From: Dirofilaria immitis | Taxonomy: Eukaryota > Nematoda > Chromadorea > Rhabditida > Onchocercidae | Assembly: GCA_024305405.1 (NCBI GenBank) | Contig: JAKNDB010000087.1 | Location: 9,302,501-9,366,500, forward strand | Reading direction: 5' to 3' | Length of the DNA: 64,000 nucleotides | Part shown: positions 1 through 14,904 of the stretch, one piece after another | How the letters are laid out: each line of letters starts with the position of its first letter | Numbering within the stretch: position 1 is the stretch's first letter | Translations under genes and position numbers: made by a program | Notes under the pieces: generated by a model | The model's input: the letters and a program-made list of their open reading frames with translations, nothing else | The model's database searches: none | What the model was told of the DNA's origin: nothing

Positions 1-426
1 TCTTTTTTTGTCTAAGAAAATAATTTTAAAATATTTGAATGATATAGTTATTTTTTTAATTACTAATAATTACGTCGTATGAATAATATAATAAAAAAAA
101 AGGAAAGTTCCAAAATTTGAAAGAAAAAATAGCATTATGTCGAAATTCGTGAAATCCGAAAAAAAGTTTATCTCAAAATTTCAATTGCATTTTTATTTGC
201 TTACTTTTTGTCATCTCTTTTTGCAAAAATTCGATGAAATTAATACTCACTCGTATTTTCATAATATCAATAATTCATTCTTTTAGAATTTTTAAATTCT
301 TAAGGAATTTTTCCAAAACTTCCTTTTTCAATTTTTATATTTTTCCTTTTTTTTTAATTTTTTCTCAAACCAAATTTTGATTTATTTTTGTTTTCTTTTT
401 TATTTATTCAATTCCTTTTATAGAAA
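1..426. other. AT-rich intron or upstream sequence
   Basis: Non-coding AT-rich DNA before the first recognisable exon. It ends in an acceptor-like TTTTATAG just before position 424, so it is most likely an intron of the LAPTM4-like gene, whose first exon(s) would lie outside the window. No other feature is visible. Confidence 0.4.
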
Positions 427-2638
427 ATGTATGGAATACTTACATTATGTGCGATGAATATTACATTATGCTCATCGCTTCTTATCATTTACGACAATAA
501 TCAATCATTATTGGTTGTTTCACTGATAAATTTAGCTTTCACAATCTTGGCTGGTATTGCTTTTGCTGTTCATATACCACAACTTGTTGTCGTTTGTGTC
601 ATATATAAAGTTAGTCATCATTATCATCATTATTGATCTATCATCATTTTATTATTTCTAATAATTTGATAATTTGATATTCGAGATCTGTAAAAATTCG
701 AAAATATTCTCTTATCGTCAAAATTACAAATAAAGCTTAATGATGAATTCTTGAATATTATTTAGTTGAAAAAAAGTCAAATTTAGTTCATTTGCTATAA
801 AGCTGATTAAATTTCGATCGCACTAAAATTATAATTTAATATATAAATTTAATATCATAAAGAAATATCAAATGTCAATAATTGTAGTAACAAAAATAAA
901 TAATAATAAGAAAAAAAAGACAAAATAAATTCGATTTTTTCTTCTATAGATTTTATGCGCAACATATTTATCATTTCTGATATGTAAATTGATCGATTCC
1001 TTGGTAATGGAACAATGCTATGTTACATCTGAAGATATATGGCTTATTGTGGCACTTATATGTACAACTATTGAAATTAGGTAAAATTATTTTACCGAAA
1101 AATTAAAATGATTTTTAAAAAAATTTATAGGTTTTCAATTTTGAATAAAAATCACCTTAGCAATTAGTTTTACCAACCAGCAAGATAGATTAATCAAAAG
1201 TTACTTCCAGTTATTCCATTTGTTTGTGAACTATTTTTGCAAAAACTATATCAAGCAATATGAGAAATGGAAATTCACTAATAGATTTAAAAAATCAGAT
1301 TCAATTTTTCAATGTATAAAAAGGCTTTTACATTATTGCAATTCCATAGAAAAGATTTTACTAAAACCATATCACTTTTATCCACTTCATATTATGGGTT
1401 TTCTATTTTAAAATTAATTAAATATATGCCATTTATTTGTTTTCTCTTTCGAAATAAAGCAAATGTTATTATCAGTTAAGATAATAAATAATTTATTTCT
1501 TTCAGCTTATTCAGGTTATTAATGAACTTTAAAGTTGAAGTGGAAGAAGAACGAATACAGTTACCGCCGAAATATTCCGCTTGTGCCTTAACATCATCTC
1601 CAACAAATTCGCAATTGCCTACTTATAATGAAGCGCTTAAAATAATTGAAGAAAAAAAAGATGGTTAGTTTTATTAAAATTAACTATCCGTTTTACTTAT
1701 AGCTTTTAAAATCTTTCATTAATTACATCTGTAACTAATTGACTTGCCGACACTCGAAAAATCTTACATTAATTATACCTATAATTAACTAATATGAATT
1801 AGATGCTCGAAATCTAGATGTAACTCATACTAATTCTTGCAATACTTAACCAACAATTTAAATATGATATTTTGATTGGAAGAGCTAGAAAATATATCTC
1901 TGCAATATGGTTAGTCGATAAAACAGGGAATAGTTTTAGATAAAAAAAAGTTAAGAATAAGCCTATATGGGTTATAATTCAAAGGATACAATATATTCAA
2001 ATCATACATCGATGAATAGCGCCAATTCTTTGTAATTTTTTGAAATTAAGGAATATGATAAAATAATAACCTCTTTTTATTTAAAATAATTGAAGGAATT
2101 TTTTCAAAAGATTACTGGAAATTTTTTGACATCTTATTACGAATGCAAAAATAAGTCACTGATAAAAAAGTATTCCAGCATGGCAAGAAATACATTTAAA
2201 AAATGAGCTTCGAGATTTGTGGTTGAAAAAATTCTCTTAAAATCCATTTGAGAATTTTAGTGTGATACAGAAATGAGACTTAAAACACTTAAGGAATATG
2301 CTAAAGTAAAGTGGAACACATGATTAATACAAATTTAGTATTAATTAACGAAAGATGAGAGACTTTTACGAAGCTCCCTTGAAGAATGTGCACAAATGAA
2401 ATTCTATCAGCGTTAACAATCAGGAAATGATCGATATAAAAATAGTGTTATTCTAATCGCTGGAATAACTTTGATAACTTCGGAAATCAAAGTAAATTCT
2501 TTAACATTTTCCTTCAAATGTTATAAAATTCTAGGAATGCAGGCACAAAATTCGGAAATGCAGACTTTGCCGCCAATTTATACTATACATACTACTGGGA
2601 GGACAAGATCAATGTTCAAAGATAATTTATCTATTTGA
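427..2638 (+). CDS. LAPTM4: LAPTM4-like lysosomal transmembrane protein, 5' end missing
   Basis: Four exons chain in phase: 427-609, 950-1080, 1506-1663, 2535-2638 (stop TGA). The first three give hydrophobic segments (ILTLCAMNITLCSSLL, LVVSLINLAFTILAGIAF, the LCATYLSFLICKLI stretch and IWLIVALICTTIEI). A cytoplasmic tail follows with PPKY, LPTYNEAL and PPIY. That order (PPxY, then L-P-T-Y-x-x-A, then a terminal PPxY) is the tail signature of LAPTM4 proteins, which sit in late endosomes and lysosomes and recruit Nedd4-family ubiquitin ligases through PY motifs. The usual Cys-rich N-terminus and first membrane span are not seen. The ATG at 427 is therefore probably an internal methionine, with upstream exons lying off the window. 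The alternative is another tetraspan PY-motif adaptor. The gene is convergent with POLG, 0.5 kb apart. Confidence 0.6.
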
Positions 2639-3171
2639 ATGAGTTTTATTTATTTCGATGTATATATATATATATATATATAATGCTTTAAAATGGTAAC
2701 ATTTTAAATATGTATAAATTTTTTAAAATGAGATCATTTCAAATATGTACATGTTTCTTTCTCTTTTTTCATTTTTAAAAATCTTTTTAACAATAATGCT
2801 GATTTATACAATTTTTAATAATATAACGGTCATCATCTTTCATTTACAGTTGCTGTTTACGTTATGAACGGGTATTAGCACTAATATTTAATATTACTAT
2901 CGTCTATTACTAATTTTTACTAATGTCAGTCAACGTTAGAATTTTTATTAGTTCCAGTTAGAATCAGTAGATACAATGCGAACTTAGCAAATAATTTTAA
3001 TAATCTCATATCATATGTAATGAACAGTCTCGATTTTTTCAATAGTTAACACTTATAAATTTACATTTTAAATCCAACAACAATAAGATTGAATAACAGT
3101 AAAAATAATAGTCAGAAGTTAAAGATATTCTGTTTATCTATCTCCAAGTCAATCTGTTTTTATTTAATTTC
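2639..3171. other. 3' intergenic between convergent genes
   Basis: About 530 bp between two convergent stop codons. It contains a short (TA)n run near 2662-2681 and an AT-rich sequence suitable for two 3' UTRs; no gene is seen. Confidence 0.5.
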
Positions 3172-6100
3172 CTACCGGAGAATAGTTGTCTCAGTTTTTC
3201 TAATATATTTTCCTTTGTCATATTGATATTCTGCACTGCAATAATCGTTGTTCTTCAACGTGCCACCAGTTTTCATCAAAATATCGCTCATATCCAATGC
3301 TTCACCTTAACAAAACTTCTTTCAGACATATAAAATATCTTATTTTTTATTTCTATAATTAAATTTACATGCAAACAGAAATCAACCTGGTGGAATGCAT
3401 TCACCGCTTGGTGTCATACACATTAAATTAACTTCTTTTCGAAGTACACGATCGATATCAACTTGACTGAAGAATGCAACCGACTGAAAATTTTAAAATA
3501 ATTATAGAACTAAACCTGATGAAAGTAAAATAATTCTATTGTAAATTAACACAGCATAACTAAATTGAAAAAAAAACCAACAAACATTGGCATCAGAGAA
3601 GATACTTCTGAATGCTGATGTTCACTATTTCTACATAAAGCTATGCAATCATTAGAAGGAAAAAATGATGAATGAACGAAGATCGGAAAAGAGATATAAC
3701 CATTGGTAGCTGCTTGATGCCTAATTTTTGAGAAATCATAGCGCGCACATACATATTACTTAACGATAACGCTAATGCACATCGATAACGATCTTTTGCT
3801 GGTACAATATATCTAATCTGAAAATAATGTTCAAATATTATCAAAAAGAAAAAAGAAATAGAATTAGGAGAAGGTCAAAATATTTCATCAGAAGAAATAG
3901 CGATATTCCAAAGGTTTCCCACTATTCAGTTCAACATAAATTCCTAAATTCCTAAAGTAAAATAAATAACGGCAAATCTGTACCTCATCATGAATTGAAA
4001 GAGCAAACCGAGCTTCAATATGATAAATTTCACAAAGCCATTTCATGCATACAATAAGTAAGTGAAGAAAATCAACAGCACTTGATTGTACTACCTAAAG
4101 TCAGAATTAAGTAAATAATTTAATTTCACAAAACTAATAATAATAGAGAAGACATACATATCGTTAAAGGAACGAACCATCATATGATGATCTCATAGAT
4201 CGATAAATTCTAATATCAAATCTGGAATTTTTGACAACATTTTTAGAATTTTATAAACTAAAAAAAAAGTTGGCAAATTATATTTGTCGTGGCAAATTTT
4301 AAGAAACGTTATAGACCAAATCAACTGATTTAATAGTCACTAGTATACAATTGTAGTATACAATCAATAATGTGCAGTGAAATGAAAGCAGCCAAATTTA
4401 GGAGATAATCAAAGAGAGTTTTTTATATCAATTTTTAAAACATTCCTTTTAATCTACTTCAATAATTAATCAATGTGACCATAAGAATCATGATTTACCC
4501 AATTTATGATTGAACGTCGATATTTCTTCAAGAAATATTCATGATCACGAATATCCTTAGGTAGTGGACTCAAGCAATATCCAAGTTGACAGTCTAATAC
4601 CGGAGTACGTGGCTTAGGATCATTCAGTGTTAGTTCCAAATAATTAAACGTATCAGATTCACTGCAACAGTTTAAATACTTTTTTGCATCTTTGAGATGA
4701 CTTAATTCATTTTTCGAATGACGAGTAATCTCAGAAAACGGTTAATTTTTTTGTGATAATTTCGAAAGCAAATTAATTTAAGCAGTCTTTTCACTTACAA
4801 TCCTCCAGTATAGAGTTGATATTCATTGCATCCACCATAAATTTGTTTAATTAACCAATTCTTGCTGAAATCGATTTCATCCTTCCCATTTTCACGTAGT
4901 TTATTCCATACATTTTCATAAAGCCAGTCTTCAAAGTTTAGCGTCAATTCCCTTCAGAAATTTCAATATTAATTTTGAAATTATTGGCTTATAATTCGAT
5001 TTCTTTGTTTTAAAAACAAATTTCGAACTTTTACAACAGTTCCAACCTTAAGCTGATATGAATTTTGCAAATCATAAGGAAAAAACTTTAAATTTCAGAA
5101 AAAGTCATCTAAATCATTTGTAATCAGGGAAACTTTACATACCCTTGCCGGACGCGATATTCCGGTAAGAAGTAACTGCCATTTGCGTACACATAATACG
5201 CTTTTATATTTGAAATGCACAGGTTGTCGACATACCAACGAAAATAATCGTTGTACTTTTCATTCAACTTCAAAAAACTAAAAACAACAAGCAAAATTTT
5301 ATTGGTAATAGGAAATGAAAAAAAAAATTGTTTTGCAAAAGAACACGATTCAATCCTTATAGAATTTTAATCTTTTATCAATTTAGTTGGAAATAGTTTT
5401 AATTTCGGAAGAGCAGATATTTTATAGAATTGAAAAATCTGATTTTGGAAGCAAATATGAATAAAGTTAAAAGCCTGCATTCTATTATGATTTGTATCAA
5501 AACATAATTAATGCTATAGCCCTTAATTTAATGTAACTTCTATTTTCACAAAATAGTTTATATCCACAACATATCTCACAAAACATTATTTTCTCTTAAT
5601 CGATTGATTAATTGCAAAGGTAAGAAGTGAAAAAAAATGAAGATATTACTTGAATCGTTTGCCTTTGGTTGTAGCGAACAACTTGTTACTTGTGCTTAAT
5701 GCTTTTTGGCATTCATTCCTGATTGCATGAGAAATTCAGCTGCATGTATTACACCAGATCCATAAAGCCGTGCATAATTTAGTATCTTTAATAAATGTTT
5801 TTCTATAATTTCTCAAGGACGATATCTCGAGAGTCTGGCAATGTGAACAAGACGCAAGCAGCTGATCAATCAAATAAAACAATCTTAATGAAATTACATG
5901 AAGATAATGTAAGCATCCAGTATTTCACTTATCATTATATAATTTAATTCTAAATTTTCAAATTTCGCTGCTTGAATAAATAATCAAAAAAAAATGAAAA
6001 GAAAGCACAGAAATTCTTAAACGTTAGTGAAAAAATAAAATATATAATAGCGAAGATAAAAAGCAAACCTTTGCTTTATCCCTGCTGATGCCAACTTCTT

Positions 6101-9100
6101 TCGCAATAACGCTATGCAAATCACTGTGATCAACCTTACGACCTGCTAAAAGCATATTACTGAAAGGCGTTGCACCAGCTACACCTCTACCCACACAGCA
6201 ATCACCCAACAACGCTGCTATCCATTGCTCTTGTGAATCAACATCTGCACCAACAATATGCCAATCCTGGGGACATTCCACCATTGACTTCAAATTTGTA
6301 CCTATCATTTGATCATCCTGTAAAACATAAAATGGATAAAAACTTTTTAAATGAAATGGAATTGAAAAATTACACATGAAAAAATTTCAACAATTCAAAT
6401 CAAATTCAAACATAATCATTAAATTTTTAAACTTCGACGTTAACTGCTTCTAAAATGTTAAGTGATTTTTCAAGTGCTGACTAATTAGATTCTACGTCCT
6501 ATAATTCAAAGTTTCCTGATCAAACAATGGAAAAATCAACATAGAATATATTATACTTTTGGATTGATAGCTGTCAACCAAAGCTTATGAACAGCTCGTC
6601 TTGTTACCGTGCCAGCCGGAATAATTGACGGTGCGATGGCTCCTCATCACCATTTTCATCTAACCAAATCGTTACCTGCTCTTGAAATCGATCCCTACAT
6701 GAAGACTTTATAGTTTTCATATTATAATTCATTCAGAAAATTTTTAAAGGAATAAACTGAGAAAAAGAGTAAGCAGAATATGACACATGAACGATCGACC
6801 TAAAAAATCCGATTGTAATGTAGCATAATTTTCTCAAAGAATCTTGAAATACCTGGCATCAAACGATCTCGTCTAATTCAAGTGATTACAAGATTACTGA
6901 TAGTTGAATATAAGCAATGTAAGTGAATATAATAAGCAAGATAAAATCAAATAAAGTGGAAGAAAGTAAAAAATCCAGTTTAAAATGCACATAATTTAAA
7001 AAAGACCTGTAATTGTTCCAAAATCGTGTAGTATTTCTTGCTCGATATAAATCTGAAAACTTTTTTTTGAAACGCATCGGCCATAGAACACCTTCCTCAA
7101 TTTCCAGGTGGAAGGCTTTTGAAATTGGATCACCGACATTACCATTATCACCACTCTAAAATATTGAAATTATAGTTCCACTCTTGAAATAGCATTACAT
7201 AAATTACTTGATTGGTAAATTTTCTTCCCATCTTTGCATAAGGATTACTTTGTGATTAGAAAAAAATAGCAAGTAGCCATTTACACAATAAAAAAGAAAA
7301 AAACAATATGATGATGATTGATGAAAATATAGACAGAAATTAGAAATGAGAATTTGCAAAATGTTATGGAAAATATTTCAAAGAAAAAGCTAAAACTTAC
7401 AGGATGTGGTAATTTATGGAAATCAAAGATGCTAATTGATGAATGTGAATGCGTACGCACAACATCTCCTACACCTTCAGCTATATTTTGTTGTATTACA
7501 CTAAGAATTGCTCTAAAACAATGAAATTATTTAATCTAAAAACAATCGACTGAAATAATGCCATAATACAACGGATCATTAGAAATAAATAAATTTACTT
7601 CACAGGAATTGTAGCTTTTACTCCTCGCCTTAATACAACTTCTTCCATTTCTGGGACGTCTGATAATGCAGCGTAGGAATCTGAAATGGATATATTTGCG
7701 TAAAGAAAACTCACTGAACTTCACATCTACACAAAATAAGCATAAGAAAACTAAGTAAGCATAAGAAAACTACCTTTTGGGATCAAAAATCCCCAGCCCT
7801 TATCAGTTTTATAGTGCAATGGATATGGTCCCCAACAAAGACCGAACAACCGTGGTACAACACGACTTTTTAATTTCACATCCGCCTGGGATAATTTTTC
7901 AACTGGCATATAAATAAGGTTCCTGGTGCGTAGCAACGATTCATACCACCTAAATTAAGACTATATCAAATTAAATACATCACGCAGCATTAGATTATTT
8001 AAAATATTGCTGATATTAATATTATGCAATATTCGATCATATAACTGATACCTACACTGGAAATTTCTCTTGTCCATGACTGCTCCAATCCACTGACCAC
8101 ATCCATGGGTCAGATTTATATCTAAAATGAGATCTTAGTTACACTTATAAAACAAGTTGTTAAAAATACTACCAAAGATTTTTCTCGCCAGCACAAACTT
8201 TTCAGTATTTTTTGAAATCTAAAGTTTTAAATATTTTACGATTCATTCGGTTTTTCCAATTTTTCCATTAATTCTCTTGCCGCATATATTACCCCAATGG
8301 CGGCAATCTTGTTTTCATTATTCGCGCGAGTCTCATTGTTGTCAAAAAATTTTCGCCAATTCTTCGTAATAGGTAGGTAAACATTACCAATTTCAAGCAT
8401 ACCCTGCCACGTTACTGGATGCGGAAATCTGAAAAAAAAATAATCAACATACCATCGCTGAAATAAAGAAACGGTTAAAAAAGTACATTATTAGAAAAAT
8501 ATGAAACAAAATCTTAAATTTATGACCTTTTTGTAAATTCAGGATATAAAACTTGGTACAGTTCGAAACAAGCTATAACGTCATAAGCACAATATGTCAT
8601 CAGGTCCTGAAAAAAAACGAAAGATATGAATAGCAAAATTCCATATTTTATCATCTTAGTAACAAATTAACTACTAAGGAACATATCGAATTCAATATCA
8701 CCGGCAGTTTGATATTACAATTCAGGATTTCTGTGGTGTGTTTAAATCAATCCGGCATACAGAGTCATAAAGACCTATTAGAGAACTAAAGAATGCTGCA
8801 AGTAAATGACTGGAGAATTTTGGCAATTCTAATGATTTCGTCCAATATTAATTGATTAACCTGAAATGACCGACGTATCTCATCGATGGGTTCTTTGACA
8901 AAAAATCTTTGGAGCGATTTGTTCAATGGTTTCAGTGAAGTAGTGCCACATAGTTTTTCATGCAATGCACTTAACGAATTTTTGCATACAAGTGACCGCC
9001 AATAATCAACCCAACCGACTGGCTAAATGCAAAATTCCGAATAATATTTATGATTTCATATAATAAATATAAAAAGCAAATTTCCAAAAATATAATGCAC

Positions 9101-11034
9101 GCATATGGTGTGAAATATGGTGTCAAAATATATGGTGTGAAAATTATAGTATTCTTTCCAACAAATTTGTTTATAAACTTTTCATTCAGAAGAATTTATA
9201 AAAATTTTTCAGCAAAATTTTATTTAAAATATAAATCTATACTAATGTATATTTTAAAAAGTACTTTTTAGACAAATTTATCAAATTAAAAGCATATGGA
9301 CTTCAATTCCCTCATGAAAATGTCAAAATTAACTCAAAAACAAATAGATATTGCTTCTATCTCTTACTATCTTCAAATTTCTAGCCACAATAAGAAATAA
9401 TTTGGACATTTCTCCATAATTACATAAAAGTTTTCTGGCATACTATATATGAAATGAATTAAATCAAAAAACTGGAATGGAAATTTCGCTGGATGTCAAA
9501 ACAAATAGTGAATTCTAAAATTTTGAAAAAAAACAGCGAATGGAATTAGAAACAATTTTAAAGATAAACGAATATTGAAGAAACACATACTCCTGAATCA
9601 TCTACTTCCGTATCTTTTTTTTCATACAGAGCTACCTGATGATCTGCCATTCCATATATGGGTATTGCCATTGACATCGTATCCCAGAATCGTGTATTCG
9701 TCCCCTAAATAAATATATTTTCCTTGACATTAAAACGAAATTAAAATTATGCGCCAGCAAATATTTCAAGAACAAAAAAACTTCTATTCAATTTTAAATT
9801 GGTAATTTTTAGATTTACCTTTCTATAATATTGTTCCCTAATTCTGGACCGATCAAAAGCTACATTGTGTCCGACGATCAAACGATGTTTCAAGTCTTTT
9901 CCATCTTTTTCAAATCTAATCAGATGATTCAAACGATATAGCTCAGGTATATTTACACCATTTACTAATCGATCGCTACACCAGGAATACCTAGAAAAAT
10001 TATCAACATCAATATTTACAAAAACTTTTTAAAAGGGAAAATTAAATCGAACAAATTGTCGCTTAAAATTCTTCTCTTGGAAATTATTAATTTTCTACTA
10101 TATTATACTATTTAATTTCTAAATCAAACCATGCTTTTGACGTAACAGCAGTGGCAAGAGTCGGTAATAATCCATCACGGACGCATACTTCAACATCAAA
10201 AAATATCAAGTCTTCAAGTGGTTGATCAACCTAAAAGATTCACTTCTTTTTCTAAGAATATTAGGGATACTGCATTTGTATGAAACTAAATTTGAAAACA
10301 TAACTTCTATATTTTAAATTGAATATAATTTCATCTTATATTCCTTAACTAACGAATCTATTAAAATCTTAAAAATCCGCAAGAAAGGTCACCTATTATT
10401 TGATCATGTTTATATACATGTAGTTTAATGATGTAAGAAAATCATTTATATCGTCTGTTTGCTAAATATTCGCATCAAAAAAAAATAAGCGCCATTATTA
10501 AATTAGGTAATGTATAAATAAATATATAAATATAATGCGAACTAAAAATTAAGAAGGAAAAAACCCTCCGATTCCCAGCTATTAATTATTAGCGTTTTTA
10601 ACTGATATTTCATATCATACTTGTTTTGGCAATTCTGTCATCTCATATCTTGTCCAACCGGGATGGAAAATCCATTCCTTTGGCATATCCGGTAATTTTC
10701 GAATAGTGGTTGCTTCAACCAAAAGGTGACGGTATGGTTCGAATTGCTTGACAGCAATATTTTGAAAATGATCCAGCAGATTTGAACCTTCCAGGTGCGG
10801 CAAATCGAGCACTTCAAATGGATCATCCTTTAAAGTATTTTTCGGGACGGGACAATTGCCAAACAAATGACGGTGTAGTCGCTCAGGCACCAAATCAATC
10901 TTTCTCAAACTGAATGAAGCACTCCTGTTTGAACTCGATGCTTGTTCTGATGAATTTACTTCTACCGTATACCATCGGGTTACGACAAATGTCCAGGTTT
11001 TACGAATGACTGACAAACTATACCGAGCCGACAT
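3172..11034 (-). CDS. POLG: Mitochondrial DNA polymerase gamma, catalytic subunit
   Basis: Family A polymerase/exonuclease that replicates mtDNA. About 20 exons are recognisable. Exonuclease motifs: DVEVC in exon 10230-10130, [16 protein letters not shown] in exon 9990-9819, and YCAYDV in exon 8606-8527. A spacer with WGPYPLHY and GWGFLIPK lies near 7930-7780. Polymerase motif A is [14 protein letters not shown] near 6280-6230. Motif B is ISRDKAK followed by [11 protein letters not shown] (exon 5785-5650). PRTPVLDC is near 4600, and motif C HDE closes an exon near 3985. The last exons carry [18 protein letters not shown] and GEALDM, ending at TAG 3174-3172. The start chosen is ATG 11034: a TTTCTTTCAG acceptor lies two bases upstream (likely trans-spliced) and the first ~20 residues are basic and hydroxylated like a mitochondrial presequence. 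Two frame breaks (about 5718-5730 and 6640-6655) each need one extra base to restore the conserved frame. Confidence 0.95.
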
Positions 11035-11778
11035 TCCTGAAAGAAAGTTACCGAAACTAAACAAAAGCGTCCGTATTGATGCTTTTGCTATATAATTGCT
11101 CACTTTTATCTCTCGCTAAAGTATAACACAGAACTGATCAAGTTGAGACCCGTGTTTTCTAGAACTACCAATGCGAATCGATCAAGCGCGTTTATATTAT
11201 ATAACGCTATGAGAGTCATAACGAGAATCATAATGGAATCTTGTGTATATACATATTAAATATATACATTTTTTCCATGATTATATTAAGACATAATAAA
11301 TTCATTCTCACATTTGAAAACAACCCAAGAAATCCAGAAGAAATTCCAGAAGGAAAGAAAGCATTGTCAATGTATATTATTGCTGTTAAGACAGGGACGC
11401 GAAAAACGAGAGCAGATAATAGCCTCTATTAATATGTGGATCGTAAATACTGCCAATAGATACATTCTATTAAACAGACATGACAATTAGACCAATCGAA
11501 ATGCATGTAGTACTTTTTATTTAGCGATATAAATTGATAATAATTAACATATAATATTCAAATAACTGTTGAGTTTATGATAAATGTGAAGAACGAAACA
11601 TACAGGCAACAAAATCAAAAAATCGAATAGAAAATCAGTAATTTAACTTCTACACTTCTTTATAGCTCGATACTTATAGAAAAGCCAAATGAAAATGTTT
11701 TTGTCTTAATTCCCCAAAAGATATAAACAGAATTTTGATGAATTTGATGAAAAATACGCAGATTATAAATAAAATTAT
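11035..11778. other. Intergenic, POLG upstream region
   Basis: About 740 bp between the TRAPPC5 stop and the POLG start, both genes on the minus strand. A polypyrimidine-AG acceptor abuts the POLG ATG. The spacing is long for a nematode operon but does not exclude one. No gene recognised. Confidence 0.4.
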
Positions 11779-13277
11779 TCATCGCGTCAATTCTAAAAGT
11801 GCGTTTTCTCGTGCGATAACAAGCTTATCGAACTGAATTATATAAGTAGTACCATCATGCCAGTGTGCACTAACTTTACATGGGAAATTGCTTGCCTGAA
11901 ACAGAATTAACCTGTGTTTCGTTCTGAGGAAAAGGACACAAGGTAAAGAAGAAATCGATAATAAGTGTGCGAAATACAAAACGGTTCCATCAAATTTTAA
12001 GACTTAAAATTCTAACCTCCAAAATTGCCTCAATGATGCCAGCGATAAATGATGCGCAATTTAAATTTCCTTTATCTTTCGGGACAGATATATACGTATT
12101 TACAATAGGCTCTTTTTCAATTAATAAATCTAAACAATAACATTTTCATAAGCAGATTTAAAAATCAAATTTCTATAAAACAATATAATGATAAAGTGGC
12201 GTAAGCCAAATCATATTCGTAAAAAGTGTAAGTTGTAAAATAACGTGAAAATCAAGGACAGAAAAGACTTTTCAGACCTTCTGTAGAAAAAAGTACTTTC
12301 CGTTTTATTTGCAATTATCTATACTAATTAATTTCAAAAATATATTATCGTTTTTATCATTAAGAGTTCCTTCACGTCCTAGAAAATTACAAATTACAAA
12401 AATATAAGTATGTACTTACACTGGCATGGATCGTCATTGCTTCGCTCTAGTTTATCAGCTTCCTTGTTAAATAAATTCTTCCAAACCGTCCCTTTAACAA
12501 ACATCAACATATTCAATAACTTAGTCTCACGCCTATAACCTTTCTCTCGCAATACAATGACATCTAGCAACCGACTTCCAACAAATTTCCCGTAGCTTAA
12601 AAGCCTAAAATTATTTGTATTTTATGTTCAATGAATGAATATAATAGATGTTTAAAATTCAAAAACTCAATTTCAAAAGATTTTCGCGAGAATGGTAAAT
12701 GATTAACAAATTTTTATTTTAAGCAAACCTTGCTGGTAAATGATAATATTTTTTTTGCTAACAGCAAATACATTTACATTATTTATCCAAGTATCACTCC
12801 TTGAATTTTACTTTTATATTTTGCATTGTAGAAAATCCGTCAAAAGCTATAAAGAAGTGATATAATAAAAACTATAAATTATAAAAATCCCAACTTATCT
12901 TGCAAATCGTTAACTGTATTGGATCGATTATTCGCATATCGTATCATCTCCGCAAATAATAAGGCAAATGAAGAAAAATTGACCTTCAAATGGCTATATA
13001 TTCCTCTGTTTATATTGAAAAAACTGATTAATGTCAACTGCATAGTTTAAGTCATATTTTTAAAAATTTTTAATAATCGATGCTATTTCATCCTTTGCAA
13101 GTGTCGACCTTTATTCTTAGCTTCTCAACAATCCCTGATTTTTTCATGAATTTTTAATTAGAATTTCATTAAAAATTCTAGTCTTTTAGAAAAAATCCAT
13201 AAAAAAACCTCTGTTTTGCCTCTGCTTAGTGATTTGTCTAATATACTTCCATGTTTTCCACTTCCAACTCGTTGCAT
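11779..13277 (-). CDS. TRAPPC5: Trafficking protein particle complex subunit 5 (Bet3 family)
   Basis: Complete five-exon model with consistent phases: 13277-13209, 12983-12895, 12604-12420, 12129-12017, 11895-11779 (TGA). It predicts about 190 residues, the normal TRAPPC5 size. Diagnostic blocks in order are SLSRGKTE, VNFSSFALLFAEMIRYA, RETKLLNMLMFVKGTVWK, NKEADKLERSNDD, NTYISVPKDKGNLNCASF, KVSAHWHDGTTY and VIAREN. The protein is a core subunit of TRAPP, the tether and Rab GEF complex for ER-to-Golgi and Golgi vesicle traffic, and belongs to the Bet3/Trs31 fold. The start ATG is about 14 bases downstream of a TTTTGCAG acceptor, consistent with trans-splicing. No frame disruption is seen here, unlike in its neighbours. 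It lies upstream of POLG on the same strand. Confidence 0.95.
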
Positions 13278-14904
13278 GTCGGATGAATCTGCAAAAGTAA
13301 ATAAAATTGTCTAATCAGCGATATACTGAGGTTAAAAATGCAACATCAACTTTACATAGACAATTGAATTAATAACTAGACGACCTAATCTGTAGATTTT
13401 ATTAAGTTAATGATAATGAAATAATAAGACTTTTTCATAGTTACTTTTATTATTGCACAATAGAACAACCGCAGTTTCAGTGGTTAGTTTCTACAATAAA
13501 AGATTGACAAGCTGAAATAAAGACCAATCATTTTAATGGAATATATCTTCCATGAATTTTAAAGAAACAAAAAAGAAAAAGAAATTATGACGAAAAAATA
13601 CTTACGGTTAAAAGATAATCCTGACTTTTTGATCTCAGCAGACAGTAGTTATCTCTTTTACGAGATTTTAGAATATATTCTATATTCTGCACATCTAAGT
13701 CTCGCTCCAGCTAGTGCAACTGAATTATCATACAATTAACAAGGAGTCCATATGAAATTTTTTAAAGAGATTAAATGTATAAATATTCGAAAAAAAGAAT
13801 TAAGCCTTACAATAATAACAAATCCAAAGCATTGTCGCCATGCTTCTATTCCATGTTATCTCAAACTTCATTCTTATCCTCAGATACAAATCATTTAAAA
13901 AAAAATTAAACTGATAATCAGTCTCAAAGAAATGACATGAACTTACTAACCAGCATACATGTTCAACGAATTTTATTTCTGAACATCACAGACAAGAAAA
14001 AAAGAAACGTAACTGTCTACGAAAATTGCAAATTTATATATATTCTGGAAGGCTATTTTGAAATATCCCAAACTATCTGAAATCCAGGTCAGTAAAATCA
14101 ATAAATGAATTACAATTATCTCTGCCAATCATCAACCTGTAATTTAGCATCAAATTTTTATTCAGATAATTAAAAATAAATACTGAATAAATGAAAACAT
14201 AAAATGTACATATTAGAGAATAGTTTAACGAAATTTTCCTCCCTTGTTTACATTTTTTAACTCTCCAAAACAAATCCTTTAATTTCTTGACAAATTTTTC
14301 AAATTCTACAATAGTGATCAAACAGCAACTCAACAATTTTTTTCTTTTATCCAGCAAAAAAACATTTAAAAGAATAATTTTTGAAAAAACATATAAAAGC
14401 ACATGTTTTTTTAAAAGGATTCAAAAACGACATCGAAAAATTTTCTTTGGAAGTTAATACAAAAAGAAAAATATCTAATCTTGGTGTTACGATTTCTATA
14501 TCTTTTTATTATCGCCAATATAATTTGCCTTTCAAATGTTTTCTATACGATTCAATCAACAATCAGCTTACATATTAAATGAAACTATGTAAACCGAATC
14601 TCATTTCGGTTAACATACAAGATAAAGGATTTCAAAAATTGCTCCAACTTTTCTTGCACTAAATTTTTCTCAAATATACTTCAAATACCACTAGATCACT
14701 TTTTTTTAATTCAAGAAACCTTTCACAAACGATTTCATCGTAAAAGTAATTTCATTTGATCTATTTGTCAGCTAAAAATAAGATACAGAAATATATAGAA
14801 ATAAATGAACATTCATATAAAACACTTAAAAACCACAGAACATTAACACTTTTCCATAACAACTTTCGATTTTCAAAAAAATTTCCTTATTACAATTGCG
14901 CATT
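13278..14904. other. Intergenic, no gene seen
   Basis: 1.6 kb between the start of TRAPPC5 and the last exon assigned to the Maelstrom-type gene. AT-rich, with only short frames and no recognisable exon. It would hold the 3' UTR of one gene and the promoter of the other. Confidence 0.4.

Noticed and set aside
3172..11034. POLG as a pseudogene because of frame breaks
   Set aside because: All exonuclease and polymerase motifs, splice sites and the C-terminus are intact; the breaks are single-base and resemble those in neighbouring genes.
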